A DNA stretch of 64,000 bases, taken from Tetramitus jugosus. Its lineage: Eukaryota > Heterolobosea > Eutetramitea > Acrasida > Vahlkampfiidae. The stretch is from contig OW569364.1 in the NCBI GenBank assembly GCA_937625935.1, positions 124,001 to 188,000 on the forward strand, given 5' to 3'. The notes beneath the pieces were generated by a model that was given only the letters and a program-made list of their open reading frames with translations, was not told the origin of the DNA and did not search any database. The position numbers and the translations under genes are program-made. Each line of letters opens with the position of its first letter. Position 1 is the first letter of the stretch. This document shows positions 40,941 through 50,371 of this stretch, one piece after another.

Positions 40941-41061
40941 GTCTACGTTCATACAATGGTGGAACCACCTCTTCCCATTTCGAATAGAGAAGTTAAGCAC
41001 CATCTGGCTGAGTTAGTATTGAGATAGGAGACTACTCGAGAACCCTCAGTAATGTAGGCTT
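40941..41061 (+). rRNA. 5S ribosomal RNA, copy 1
   Basis: The sequence starts GTCTACGTTCATAC and ends AATGTAGGCT with a TTTT Pol III stop. The two ends pair (GTCTAC with GTAGGC). Internal promoter elements are present: AAGTTAAGCACCATC (A box), GAGATAGGAG (intermediate element) and GTTAGTATTGAG (C-box region). It equals 5S rRNA in length (about 120) and in order of conserved blocks. Copies 1, 2 and 3 are identical over the mature sequence. Confidence 0.95.
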
Positions 41062-42349
41062 TTGCATTCTCACAGCACGCATTTTGGTGGAGATGCATTT
41101 GATGAATGTGATCAAATCTGCGACCCAAAGAGCTGTGATTCTAGGATCTGAGTACACATTGGGAGAGAGAAGAGGAACATAAGAGTAAGAGACCCACTTG
41201 AGTTCTGAATAAGGTTGATACTAAGTGTACCACAACCAAGCACACTCTGTAACTACCTCGAATTTAGACCAAGTTGCCATTGGATCTGTTGCTGATTCTC
41301 TTTTACTGTACTGATGAAGTATTTATCCTGTCATTCCCCATCCATTCCATAAAGAGCTATCGAACTGGACTCGCAATAACCAATCACCTTCTTTTTAAAG
41401 GCATTGTCTCTTCGGCTACGATACCAACGAGGTGTGTGAGTACCCTTCGAGAAAAGGAATCCTCTCTGTGATGGATTCTTGATCACATCCATCCAGTGTA
41501 AGTCTCCGAACGCCAGTCAAATACTGTAACGAAAATGTCTTGTCTGTAATTTGTTTGCAACCACCGATGTGGAAAATGCTCATCCACCACATTCTGACGC
41601 ATGGTCAAGCAAACGTTAAACAATGTTCCCTTTCCTAATCGAAACCAGTGTTCAATTTCTTTCTCTTCCTAGATCTCTTCTTGTTGGCCATCTATTGAAT
41701 TTAAATTGATTGATTCCTTTGCAAGTGTAACTCAATTGCAACCATTCTCGAGTGTCACAAAACTCAATGACTTCCGACCAGGTATCCGTGCAAAGAGCAT
41801 TGTAGTCCCACACAAAAATGTTCAGCTGAAGTTTCCCTCAAGTTCCACAAAACCATAATAAAAACGGACCATTTCATCCTTGCCATCTCTTTTGTTGCAT
41901 CTCAGGCCATGAGTAGTAAGCAACCACTACAGCAATTTTCCTTATTCATCGTTCAAGAAAAATCCCGCAAGGGGTGGTTACTGTTTTGTCCTTCGCTGTT
42001 CTAAAGCTGGTCGGAATCAATGCTATTGATTACCTTTTGTCTTCGTTGTCGTGAACACCGATTTCTTCACTCCTCCAGATGGAAGACCTTCAGTGACCTT
42101 CGCAGAAGCAGGTGATTTTGTTTAATACACCCATTTAGGTTGCTCACTTTATTGTCTGTTGTTTTCATCAGCCATCGCCCAGAGCAATGGCCCTTGGTCA
42201 CCATTCTGATTCCCCATGCTTAGCGTCATTCCTGTTGTTTTGCTTTCGTTGGCGTGAATAAGTGGAGGTGATACACCTCCATTTCACACAATTCACAAAT
42301 AGCAGAAGCAGGTGAAAACGTGGAAATAGCACAATTTCAATTCTAAGGT
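41062..42349. other. Gene-poor interval between two 5S genes
   Basis: No intact protein gene is seen in about 1.3 kb. One plus-strand frame near 41710-41860 reads a protein-like stretch (VTKLNDFRPGIRAKSIVV), then hits stops. Another near 42057-42118 reads TDFFTPPDGRPSVTFAEAG. These could be relics of a decayed gene. The phrase GCAGAAGCAGGTGA occurs twice (near 42102 and 42302). No snRNA or tRNA motifs were found. Confidence 0.4.
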
Positions 42350-42470
42350 GTCTACGTTCATACAATGGTGGAACCACCTCTTCCCATTTCGAATAGAGAA
42401 GTTAAGCACCATCTGGCTGAGTTAGTATTGAGATAGGAGACTACTCGAGAACCCTCAGTAATGTAGGCTT
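42350..42470 (+). rRNA. 5S ribosomal RNA, copy 2
   Basis: The mature sequence is identical to copy 1 and is followed by TTTT. Its upstream flank does not have the 37-base block shared by copies 1 and 3; instead GCAGAAGCAGGTGAAAACG lies about 40 bases upstream. It lies 120 bases from the stop of the convergent Ras-like gene. Confidence 0.95.
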
Positions 42471-42589
42471 TTCACATTTTAACTTGCTCTGGTGATAGCG
42501 CAGGACAATGCAGAGTTAAAGGAAGGATCTTTGTTTCATGAAGTTTTGTTTATGAAATGTACAAGATGTGTGATGTCTCTCATCATCAC

Positions 42590-44121
42590 TTACTGGCAGG
42601 AGCAATCCTTTTTCTTCTTTTCATCCTTCTTGGTAGATGAATTGGCTGGAGCAGAGGCTTCTCTGCATTGACGAACCTGTTGCACCAACAGTTCAAACGC
42701 CTCGTCAATATTGACTCTTCCTTTGGCAGATGTCTCAATAAATGCACAACCGAATCGGTCGGCCAAATCTTTGCCTTGTTGCGTCGATATCTTTCTCTCG
42801 TTCGCCAAATCGCACTTGTTACCGACCAATACAATGGGTATGTTTTTTTTACGTTTTGCCATCATCACCTTGCTATGAAGGGTTTCCAAATGCTGGAACG
42901 ATGGGGCATCAGTCACCGAGTAAATCAAGAAGAATCCTTCCACATCTACAAACAACAACAACAAACAAAAGTTGTGTGTAAGCAACAATTGTTTTTTAGA
43001 GAAGCTAACAACAACAACAACAACAACGTAAACTCATTTTGAATCTTCTCTTGTAGTTGTTGTGATTCAATACATACTTTGCATGTGCTCTTCAGCAAGT
43101 GCCGTATACTTTTCATTTCCAGACGTATCATACACTGTAAAATCAACCACTTTGTCTCCTACTTTCTTTGATGTCTCATACTGTATCAACACAACATTGA
43201 AAAAAAACAAATACAGTGTTAGTTCTGAGCTGCTCATCAAATTTCACACACAAAAACAATAAACACAATTTTGTCAAAAACGCTCAATTAAAGAGAGAGA
43301 GAGTTGTGTGTGTGTGTGTGCGTGTTTGTGAGAGCTATCATGCATCATTCAATCTAGTATGTGCAGCCTTCTCATCATCATATGATGTTTAAATAAAAGA
43401 TATGTGTCATTTCACAATGATTACTCATTCCTCTCAATGTCTTTCTGACAAATTGCGACACTCATCTATTCGCTCACTCACAATACACTCACAATACACT
43501 CGCTAAATCACTCACTTGCACACTCTCCACATTTACACTCACACACACACACTCTCTCTCACTGTGATGCGAAACACGTGGTCTCATAAACATCTAGATG
43601 ATTTGTTGTTTACGAAAAAAAAACACACACGTACAAAGTCCTCCATGGTTGGATCATGATCTAATCATCCATATCATCATTATCATTACACAGTCAAATG
43701 TTCCACCGACATGTATGATATCATATACATGATTCGATCGAACGTATTGCATACAAAATTTTATCAGTAACATCATCATCATCAAGTTTGTTTCGTTTCG
43801 TTGTTGTCATTCCACATCATTTTTCCAAGGCATTCCAAATGGTTTGCGCAATTGATGTCATTGTTGTTTTGTGTCAAATGCATTTTTTTTTGTGCAAACA
43901 AAAACAGCCAAAAAAAAAATTTTTTTTGCAAGGACAAAGAATGTGTGTCAGCATCTATATGTGTCTATCAATTATCTAGATATCTCAAAATTCTTTCATC
44001 ATTCGACACACAACGTACCTTCCAAGAACTCTTGTCGAACAAATTGAACGACAATGCAAGTTTTTCCGACTGCAAAGGCACCAAATGTGCCAAATTCCAT
44101 AGTTTCTCGTGTTGAAGCCAT
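42590..44121 (-). CDS. Ras-like GTPase with altered catalytic positions
   Basis: Four exons in transcript order (44121-44019, 43660-43635, 43180-43078, 42945-42590) give 195 residues. Exon 2 is a 26-base microexon encoding HDPTMEDF, which supplies the effector loop. The P-loop reads GAFAVGKT, so Ras positions 12 and 13 are Phe and Ala. Switch II reads DTSGNEKY, so position 61 is Asn. NKCD and ETSAK are normal. The tail KKKDCSCQ is a polybasic CaaX box for prenylation and plasma-membrane targeting. Changes at 12, 13 and 61 each reduce GTP hydrolysis in known Ras proteins, so a permanently active or GAP-insensitive form is inferred. Introns 1 and 2 are long for this window (358 and 454 bases). 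Confidence 0.85.
43292..43335. repeat. GA/GT microsatellite in Ras-like gene intron 2
   Basis: Alternating AG then TG repeats (AAGAGAGAGAGAG followed by TGTGTGTGTGTG) lie in the intron. They are complementary in order to the CA/CT tract at 43536-43564, so the two could pair in the transcript. Confidence 0.7.
43536..43564. repeat. CA/CT microsatellite in Ras-like gene intron 2
   Basis: A run of ACACAC followed by CTCTCTC forms the inverted partner of the GA/GT tract about 200 bases away in the same intron. It lies 70 bases from the microexon. Confidence 0.7.
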
Positions 44122-44305
44122 TTTTAAGTTGAATGAGATTCGTGTTCTTTTGTTGGTTTGTTTGGTTCTTCTCAGCTGAAATTCTTTTTTGTTGTTGGTT
44201 GGATATTTCTCCTTCTTGAAGATTTTTTTTGACGTTTGGACGTCTGGCTCCGCTACGACATTGACCAAAACAGGAATGGCTACGAAAAAGCGGCGACACT
44301 ACAGG

Positions 44306-44368
44306 CTACGATATGAGCACTTCTTCAGCCGGAAGTGTAACTTGCATCCAAACTTGAATGATTTGCAT
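44306..44368 (-). pseudogene. 5' relic of the tandem unknown family
   Basis: On the minus strand an ATG at 44368 begins MQIIQVWMQVTLPAEEVLIS and then stops. The part IQxWxQVTLPAxEV matches the starts of the three downstream paralogues. About 60 bases before the ATG also resemble the upstream flank of the first paralogue (TTCTTTTGGAG and TTTCGGGACAT). The rest of the gene is absent. This is a truncated fourth copy. Confidence 0.65.
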
Positions 44369-44517
44369 CTCCAAAAATTCTTTTGGAGCCTTATCTTTCG
44401 GGACATAGTTTTTTCTTTGGTTTTTAGAAACTTAGTTAAGCAACATCTGAGAACCATAACGTCTACTAAAGTATTGGTGAGAGTTTATTAGCCTTGAGAG
44501 CTTGCCATCGTCACATC

Positions 44518-45168
44518 TTAGAGAAAGTCTATTGTCACATCTGACAACTTGACTTTCCCAAGTGTTAGCAGCAAATTCTTTCTAAAACCTGAAATCTGTT
44601 TCTCATCTGTCTCAACAAGATAGGGTCTGAACTGATCTTGTTCACCTGGTAATATCACTGCATAGACCCAAACTCGGCGAATCTGATCATTTTCACAGCA
44701 CCGAATCAATTCTGCTTGCCATGGTTCTTTGTCACTTGTCTTGGGTAGTTTCATTGTCACCTTCTTTACTGATAAAATTCGATCAAATGTTTCAAGCACA
44801 AACTCATGAATCATGTCTGACTTCACCTTTCCCTGACACAGCAACTTCACTGTTTGACTCGAGGGTACTAACACTGTGACGTCATGCATTGCCAAGATTT
44901 TCAAGTCAAAGCACTCTCCTGTTTCAACTGTTCTTCCCTGAAAGAACATCCAATGTTGGGCAAAATTTCTTCCAATTAATCTCTTCGTTTTTGCAGTCAC
45001 ATGAAACGTGAACGATTCATCACCACACCGCTCACTCTTTTTGTTGAGCAACTTTCGAATGCGGTAGCTGTGCTGGGCAACCTCTTGGATGCAGATGCAG
45101 TGATTCACTTGCACTTCTCGAGCGGGAAGCGTCACTTGCACCCAATCTTGAATGCTTGGTATATCCAT
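44518..45168 (-). CDS. Tandem unknown family, member 1
   Basis: The ATG at 45168 gives 216 residues (the frame runs upstream only to a TTG). It begins with SIQDWVQVTLPAREVQVNH, has a conserved core FTFHVTAKTKR, and ends with IRRVWVYAVILP, QFRPYLVETDEK, GFRKNLLLTL and KLSDVTIDFL. The pattern of many short strands suggests a beta-sandwich. It has no signal peptide, membrane span or catalytic motif. Two more genes of the same family follow on the same strand. This copy has an extra Arg/Lys-rich insertion (YRIRKLLNKKSERCG) near residue 33. I do not recognise the family. Confidence 0.75.
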   Translation of the reverse strand: MDIPSIQDWVQVTLPAREVQVNHCICIQEVAQHSYRIRKLLNKKSERCGDESFTFHVTAKTKRLIGRNFAQHWMFFQGRTVETGECFDLKILAMHDVTVLVPSSQTVKLLCQGKVKSDMIHEFVLETFDRILSVKKVTMKLPKTSDKEPWQAELIRCCENDQIRRVWVYAVILPGEQDQFRPYLVETDEKQISGFRKNLLLTLGKVKLSDVTIDFL

Positions 45169-45366
45169 TTCTTTTGGAGTTTTTTCTTTCCGGACATGTT
45201 GTTTAGTTTGGAACTCAGTGTTGGGTACTGGAACTTGAGCGTCAGCGCGAATCGAAACAGTGATTCCATGTCTGACACATAACAAAGCTATTGGAGGAGT
45301 CTTGTTAGTTAAGTTGGTCCCACTGTATTATAACTCGCTCCGATTAATTGTCATGGTCATCAAAGC

Positions 45367-45957
45367 TCAGAGAAAATTGATTGTCACATCCGATAACTTC
45401 AGATTCACAAGCGTCACCAGCAAATTCTTTCTAAAACCCGTAATCAATTTCTCATCTGTCTCAGCAAGATAAGGTCTGAATTGATCATCAGGCAACATCA
45501 CTGCAGAGACCCAAACTCGACGAATCTGTTCTCTCTCCCAGTTGTGCACGAATTCAGCACTTGTTTCAGACAATTTCAATGGCACTTCTTCGATTGACAA
45601 GCATCGATCAACAGGTTCAAACAAAAACTCGTGACTCGTTGCTGACTTTCGCTTGAACTGCAATTTCACTGTTTGATTCCTGGGTACTAACACTGTCAGC
45701 TGATGTTCGACCACCATTTTCAACTCTAAAGATTGTCCTGTCTCAACTTTTTTCCCCTGAAAAATCATCCAATCTCTCATAGAATGTCTTGTCTTTCCAA
45801 GTACCCTCATCCTTCTTGCAGTCACACGGAAAGTGAATGATTCATGGTCACATACCTGGCTTGGATCAACAGCTTTTGGGATGTAGTTGTTCACTTGTAC
45901 GTCTTGCGCTCGAAGTATTACTTGCACACAATCTTGAATACTCGGATGCATCTCCAT
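45367..45957 (-). CDS. Tandem unknown family, member 2
   Basis: This 196-residue paralogue starts MEMHPSIQDCVQVILRAQD and shares the core FTFRVTARRMR and the ending IRRVWVSAVMLP, QFRPYLAETDEK and GFRKNLLVTL. The start is supported by the matching ATG position in members 1 and 3 and by similar upstream DNA. It is more like member 3 than member 1 in the last 60 residues. The function is unknown. It lies 198 bases upstream of member 1 and 191 bases downstream of member 3, with no other gene between. Confidence 0.75.
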   Translation of the reverse strand: MEMHPSIQDCVQVILRAQDVQVNNYIPKAVDPSQVCDHESFTFRVTARRMRVLGKTRHSMRDWMIFQGKKVETGQSLELKMVVEHQLTVLVPRNQTVKLQFKRKSATSHEFLFEPVDRCLSIEEVPLKLSETSAEFVHNWEREQIRRVWVSAVMLPDDQFRPYLAETDEKLITGFRKNLLVTLVNLKLSDVTINFL

Positions 45958-46148
45958 TCTTTGTCTTTTTTGGTTTGGTAATGTGTTGTTTGGTTCGAGT
46001 ATCTGAGTCTTGTTGAGTCTCGTGGGTTGTTAAGAGACTTGGGCTTAGAAGCGAACAATATCTGCAATGCTTCAGACAATTTTCTCAGGTGATTGAAAAC
46101 TGCAAGCAGTGAACTTTTGTGCGTGGAGAACCGACTCAGTATCAAATC

Positions 46149-46724
46149 TTAGAGAAAGTAGATTGTCACGTCTGATAACTTGACACGCTCAAGAATCACC
46201 AGCAAATTCTTTCTAAAACCTGTAATCAATTTCTCATCTGTCTCAACAAGATAAGGTCTGAATTGATCATCAGGCAACATCACTGCAGAGACCCAAACTC
46301 GACGAATCTGCTCCCTCTCCCAGCACTGAATCAGCTCAACACTTGTTTCAGACAATTTCAATGTCACCTCTTTCTCGGACAAGCATCTATCAATAGGCTC
46401 AAACACAAACTCATTACTCGATGTTGATTTCTTTCCTTTGTACAGCAATTTCACTGTCTGATTTCTCGGAACGAACACAGTCACATCCTCTCTCACTAAT
46501 TTTTTCAAGTAAGATCTCTCTTTTTCAAATGTATTTCCCCAAAAGTATATCAAAGGGCCGTTGATGGCGCAGCATCTTCCTCGCACCCTCTTCTTTCTAT
46601 CGGTCACATGGAAAGTGAACTGTCTCTGGTCAACTACTTTTTGGAGGCATATGAAATGGTTCACTTGAACTTCTTGCGCTGGAAGGTTTACTTGTACACA
46701 ATCTTGAATGTTATGCATCTCCAT
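46149..46724 (-). CDS. Tandem unknown family, member 3
   Basis: This 191-residue paralogue starts MEMHNIQDCVQVNLPAQEV and has FTFHVTDRKKRV, VFVPRNQTVKLLYKGK and the shared ending IRRVWVSAVMLP to KLSDVTIYFL. The conserved C-terminal half and the near-equal length across copies argue that all three are functional. The region between FTFHVT and the VLVP/VFVP strand is the most variable. It follows 79 bases after the stop of the coiled-coil gene on the same strand. No family is recognised. Confidence 0.75.
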   Translation of the reverse strand: MEMHNIQDCVQVNLPAQEVQVNHFICLQKVVDQRQFTFHVTDRKKRVRGRCCAINGPLIYFWGNTFEKERSYLKKLVREDVTVFVPRNQTVKLLYKGKKSTSSNEFVFEPIDRCLSEKEVTLKLSETSVELIQCWEREQIRRVWVSAVMLPDDQFRPYLVETDEKLITGFRKNLLVILERVKLSDVTIYFL

Positions 46725-46803
46725 CTTTCTTCTGTTTTTTTTCAGAGTGGCAATGTGTTTTTGGAACTGGGTTTTTGTATTGAACTCAGGGAGATTACAA
46801 AAA

Positions 46804-47967
46804 CTACGGCATAACGTGAAGTTGTTGGGTGGGGCTCTTGTTACCTTTGCCGCGTACTAGGAGAGATGCCCGCTTCATTTGGTTTGTTGGTGGGAGTTTC
46901 CTTTGGGTAGACGGCCGAGAGTCCTTCGTGAATCGAACACTGCCATTGGAACAAATCGAAGCTATTTTGTGGTCTGAAAGAGCTGAGGTAGGTCTGACTA
47001 TTAGCTGTTCAGGATAGTATCCCAATGTTGAATTACTTCGAGACAAGACACCTATAGTAGGTTCTATTTTGTTCGGTTTAGGGTGATCAATCCTCATTTG
47101 AAGTTGAAGACGACTTAATCTCCCCTCCATATCAATTCGGTCAACTTTCATCTTTTCAATCTCGGAGTCCTTGTCTCTCAACTGTTTCCGTAGAGCGGCT
47201 ATTAGATGATTGTTGCTTTCCAACACTTCTTGACCTCTAGGATCATATCTTCTGTGTTCCCTTTGAGTGTTCATACTCACTAACTTTAGTCTTCTTTCTA
47301 AATCAGTTAATTGAGCTTCTAGAGTTTCGTTCTTCTGGATCCACATTTCCTTCTCTTCTTGAGTTCGCATTAACTGTTCATAGACGATATTTGTATTCAT
47401 GTTCTTTGGAGACCTTACAAACCCATGACTTGGGTCGTTCAAAATATCAGGTAGTGTGAACTGCTTTGATTCAAGTTCTGCTATTCTCTTTAGCATGATT
47501 TTCTCCTTTTCGTCATAATCAGCCTTACAAGTATCCATCTGTGCATTTAGCGCCGATAATTCCTTCTTCAATTTGTCCATCTGTTCTCTTAACAGTTCAT
47601 TTTCTTTTGTTAATGATTTTATCGATGTTTGTTCTTTGGTTGTAACATGCTGAGGTATTGCAACTGGAATGATGTCATTCTTTTTAGATCGAATTCCCAC
47701 TGGTGACCTGACCATGTACTGTAGATCTGTGCGCGGTGTTAGCGACCAAGACAAGTACTCGTCGTTTGATATGTTCATCAGAGAAGATATCGCATTTCCT
47801 TCCATTGAGGACAATGTCAATTCCTCCTCTTGCTCTTCGTCCTCTTGGTTGGCTGGCTCTTCGTCGTTCCTAGGAAGGAACCTTTTCAGGTCTAACTGAG
47901 GTTTCTTGAATGTTTTCACTTTGGAAGGAGGTTGTTCCTGTTTTGCAAAATTGTCGTCTTCATCCAT
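46804..47967 (-). CDS. Coiled-coil protein of unknown function
   Basis: The 387-residue ORF has an acidic, Pro/Lys-containing N-terminus with a Glu run (about residues 35-50). A predicted coiled coil covers about 110-290, with heptad-like stretches such as KENELLREQMDKLKKELSAL and LIAALRKQLRDKDSEIEK. The C-terminus is basic and Ser/Pro-rich. No named domain is seen. The start ATG has two further downstream candidates, but the first is in good context. It lies divergent from the UBX-domain gene across a 362-base spacer. Confidence 0.75.
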   Translation of the reverse strand: MDEDDNFAKQEQPPSKVKTFKKPQLDLKRFLPRNDEEPANQEDEEQEEELTLSSMEGNAISSLMNISNDEYLSWSLTPRTDLQYMVRSPVGIRSKKNDIIPVAIPQHVTTKEQTSIKSLTKENELLREQMDKLKKELSALNAQMDTCKADYDEKEKIMLKRIAELESKQFTLPDILNDPSHGFVRSPKNMNTNIVYEQLMRTQEEKEMWIQKNETLEAQLTDLERRLKLVSMNTQREHRRYDPRGQEVLESNNHLIAALRKQLRDKDSEIEKMKVDRIDMEGRLSRLQLQMRIDHPKPNKIEPTIGVLSRSNSTLGYYPEQLIVRPTSALSDHKIASICSNGSVRFTKDSRPSTQRKLPPTNQMKRASLLVRGKGNKSPTQQLHVMP

Positions 47968-48329
47968 GACCTTCTTCTTTTTTTGAAGACTCTCGGTTCA
48001 AGATTGGTTCGTAGAATGATCGGTTGAATTTCACCGGTCGCACAGAGAAGTAGACCAAAACTCGAATGTTCACCAAAGATCTTGGACCAATAAGAGTTCT
48101 GAACTTCTTTTACATTCACTAAAACATTATCATACAGGGGCAACAACTCAGATACACTTGATACTTGCCAACAAATTTACAACACGTGTGGAAAATTGCA
48201 ATCTAATTTTGGAATTGGAACAAAAAAAAAGCTTGCGAAAAACACCTCAAAACAACATCAAACAACAACTCAACTCGCCCAAAGCGATCTTATTCTTTTT
48301 TCCTCACCTATCACAACAAAAAAAAGAAA
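47968..48329. other. Divergent spacer
   Basis: About 360 bases separate the coiled-coil gene from the UBX gene. It includes an A-rich run followed by AAGCTTGCG, similar to a string near 19435. No RNA gene or repeat was recognised. Confidence 0.5.
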
Positions 48330-49696
48330 ATGACAGTCGTGCAAAGTATTCTCCATTGGTTGTACTCCATCTTCCGTCCGTGCTTCAACTTTCGTCTCTT
48401 TGGTGGCGCATCCAACTCTGCCAACAACAACGCAAGTGCCTATGCTACGTTGGATGACGATGAAGAAGATACGGATTCACATCCTCATACACCATATCAT
48501 AGCATGTACAATGAGACATCAAAGCTATTGAAATTGATTCATGATCAATATGGAAATGTTCATCCCAATTTCTATACGAGTGGTGATTTCAAGTCCGTGA
48601 CTGATTTAGCGAAACGTCAATACAAGGTATTGCTCGTGTATTTGCACTCGGATGATCATCAGGATACTCCTGATTTTTGTAGGTATGTGTTGTGTGTGTT
48701 GGGTGACAAGACAAATTTTTCATGATTCATTGATTTGTTGTCATCTTGCCATTTTATTGTTGTTGTTATTATTGCATTTTTTTTGTAATGTTGATTGTTG
48801 TCTCACACGAGTGGTGTCAATCTTGTGTGTCTTTGTATCTTTGTGTGTTTGTTGTTGTTGTTGTTGTTAGAAATGTACTGTGCACAGAAGCATTCAAGGA
48901 ATATGTCGATGAAAACTTTTTGTTCTTTGGTGCCAATGTGTCGAGTCGGGGTGGTTTCGAACTCAGTGCTAGTTTGAGAGCTACGACTTTTCCATTTTTC
49001 GCTGTCATCTATGTTGTTCAGTCACAGGTCAATGTTGTTGCGCGATTGGAGGGCTCTGATGTCTTGGATCTCGATTCTCTCATGGTTCGATTGATGGACG
49101 CACATGACAATGCACTTCCACAACTAGTTGTACAACAGACAGAAGACAGTGACCGCAGTTCGACAAGAAGACAAATTGAAGAACAAGATTTGGCATTTAA
49201 GGCTGCGTTGGAGCGAGATAGACAAGCTGCAGAGGAGAAACAGAGAAGAGAACGAGAAGAACAGATGCGAATCGAACAGGAAGAGAGGAAACAGAGAGAG
49301 AAGAAGGAGAGATTTGAGAGAATTCAGAAACAACGATCTCAAATGAAGGCCAATTTGGCACCGGAACCCGATGTGCCCAATGCAGAAATGCGAAAGCAAG
49401 GCGTGTCATTGATCAAGTTTAAGCTACCGAACGGATCTCAACTGCAGAGAAAGTTCCACAAGGATGACAAGATTGTTCGACTGTACGAGTTTGTTCATAC
49501 TTTGGATTCTTCGATGAGTTCCTGGGTTCCTAATGAGAAGAGCGATGTGACAGATTATGAACTGACATTGAACATGCCAAAAAAGTTGTTGGATCCAAAT
49601 TCAACCTTGTCCGAGAGTGGTTGCTTCCCAAATGCACAAGTGTTTGTGCGTGAGACGTATTATGAGGATGAAGACGAGGAGATCACATTGGCTTGA
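48330..49696 (+). CDS. UAS/UBX domain protein (UBXD8/FAF2-like)
   Basis: Exons 48330-48682 and 48871-49696 give 392 residues. The N-terminus has a short hydrophobic segment (ILHWLYSIFRPCF). A UAS thioredoxin-like domain covers about 75-215 (YKVLLVYLHSDDHQDTPDFCR, TFPFFAVIYV). A long charged coiled coil (about 230-290) follows, then a C-terminal UBX domain (SLIKFKLPNGSQLQRKF to NAQVFVRE). This order matches FAF2/UBXD8, an adaptor that recruits the p97/Cdc48 ATPase to ER membranes and lipid droplets. The UBX loop reads MPKKLL in place of the usual FPR. No UBA domain is seen. The 188-base intron ends in a TTG repeat before TAG. Confidence 0.85.
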
Positions 49697-50002
49697 ATAA
49701 ATCATGTATAACTGTAGTCACACTTGTGTATGTATTTCTTCGTCAGTCTATTCAACGTGTATCAGCGAAAATGATGGAATATTGGTGTTGTTTCATGTAC
49801 TCGCGTTCAATGTGACAAAACCAATCTTATGGCATGTAGCCGTGATAAAAAATAAACTCTGAAGAATTAAGAATGCTTAGTAGGGGATTGAGAAAACAGA
49901 AGAAGAGAACCCTTGAATACTATGTTCCCGTCAAACAGTCCATACAATTCATGTTCGAGCTGGCGTTCGAGTTCAGAGCTCTGATTTGATTGTTGCTGCC
50001 TG
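49697..50002. other. Spacer after the UBX gene
   Basis: This is probable 3' flank. A minus-strand ORF (49867-50052) runs across the 5S fragment and starts only from GTG; its Gln/Glu-rich part is not convincing as a gene. Nothing else was recognised. Confidence 0.4.
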
Positions 50003-50050
50003 TCTATTTGAAATGGGAAGAGGTGGTTCCACCATTGTATGAACGTAGAC
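50003..50050 (-). pseudogene. Truncated 5S rRNA copy on the minus strand
   Basis: The first 48 bases of 5S rRNA (GTCTACG to AATAGA) are present on the minus strand with one substitution. The remaining 73 bases are missing, including the internal promoter. The copy begins exactly at the mature 5' end. The flank before it does not match the block upstream of copies 1 and 3. Confidence 0.85.
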
Positions 50051-50371
50051 ACTGTTAAGTGGAATTAACCTACTTCCGCGCCCTGCTGTGCAAAATTCAA
50101 GGAATGACGGAAGAGAGGTAGATGCCCTCGAACTAGAGATACAACTGCCAAGAAAGCTAAAACATACGTGAACAGTGTGAAGCGGATGTATCTCACGACC
50201 CTCAATCACCTGTTCACATCAACTAAAGAAAAACAGAAGAAATGACGCTCTACGAGCTTCATTGGGACATAATGTAGATAACCAGGGCCAACGGCCGAAA
50301 TGGTTGCATAAAAAAACAAAATGGCTTGTCGTTGGTCCTTCCTATGTCGATTGCTTATTTCTGACGACCCT
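50051..50371. other. Spacer before the end of the F-box/Rho gene
   Basis: About 320 bases without a convincing ORF. No repeat, RNA gene or regulatory motif was recognised. Confidence 0.5.

Noticed and set aside
44189-44491. Plus-strand ORF over the family relic
   Set aside because: The relic on the minus strand explains the sequence; the plus frame has no support.
49867-50052. Minus-strand ORF beginning in the 5S fragment
   Set aside because: It uses a GTG start created by the 5S sequence and shows no domain.
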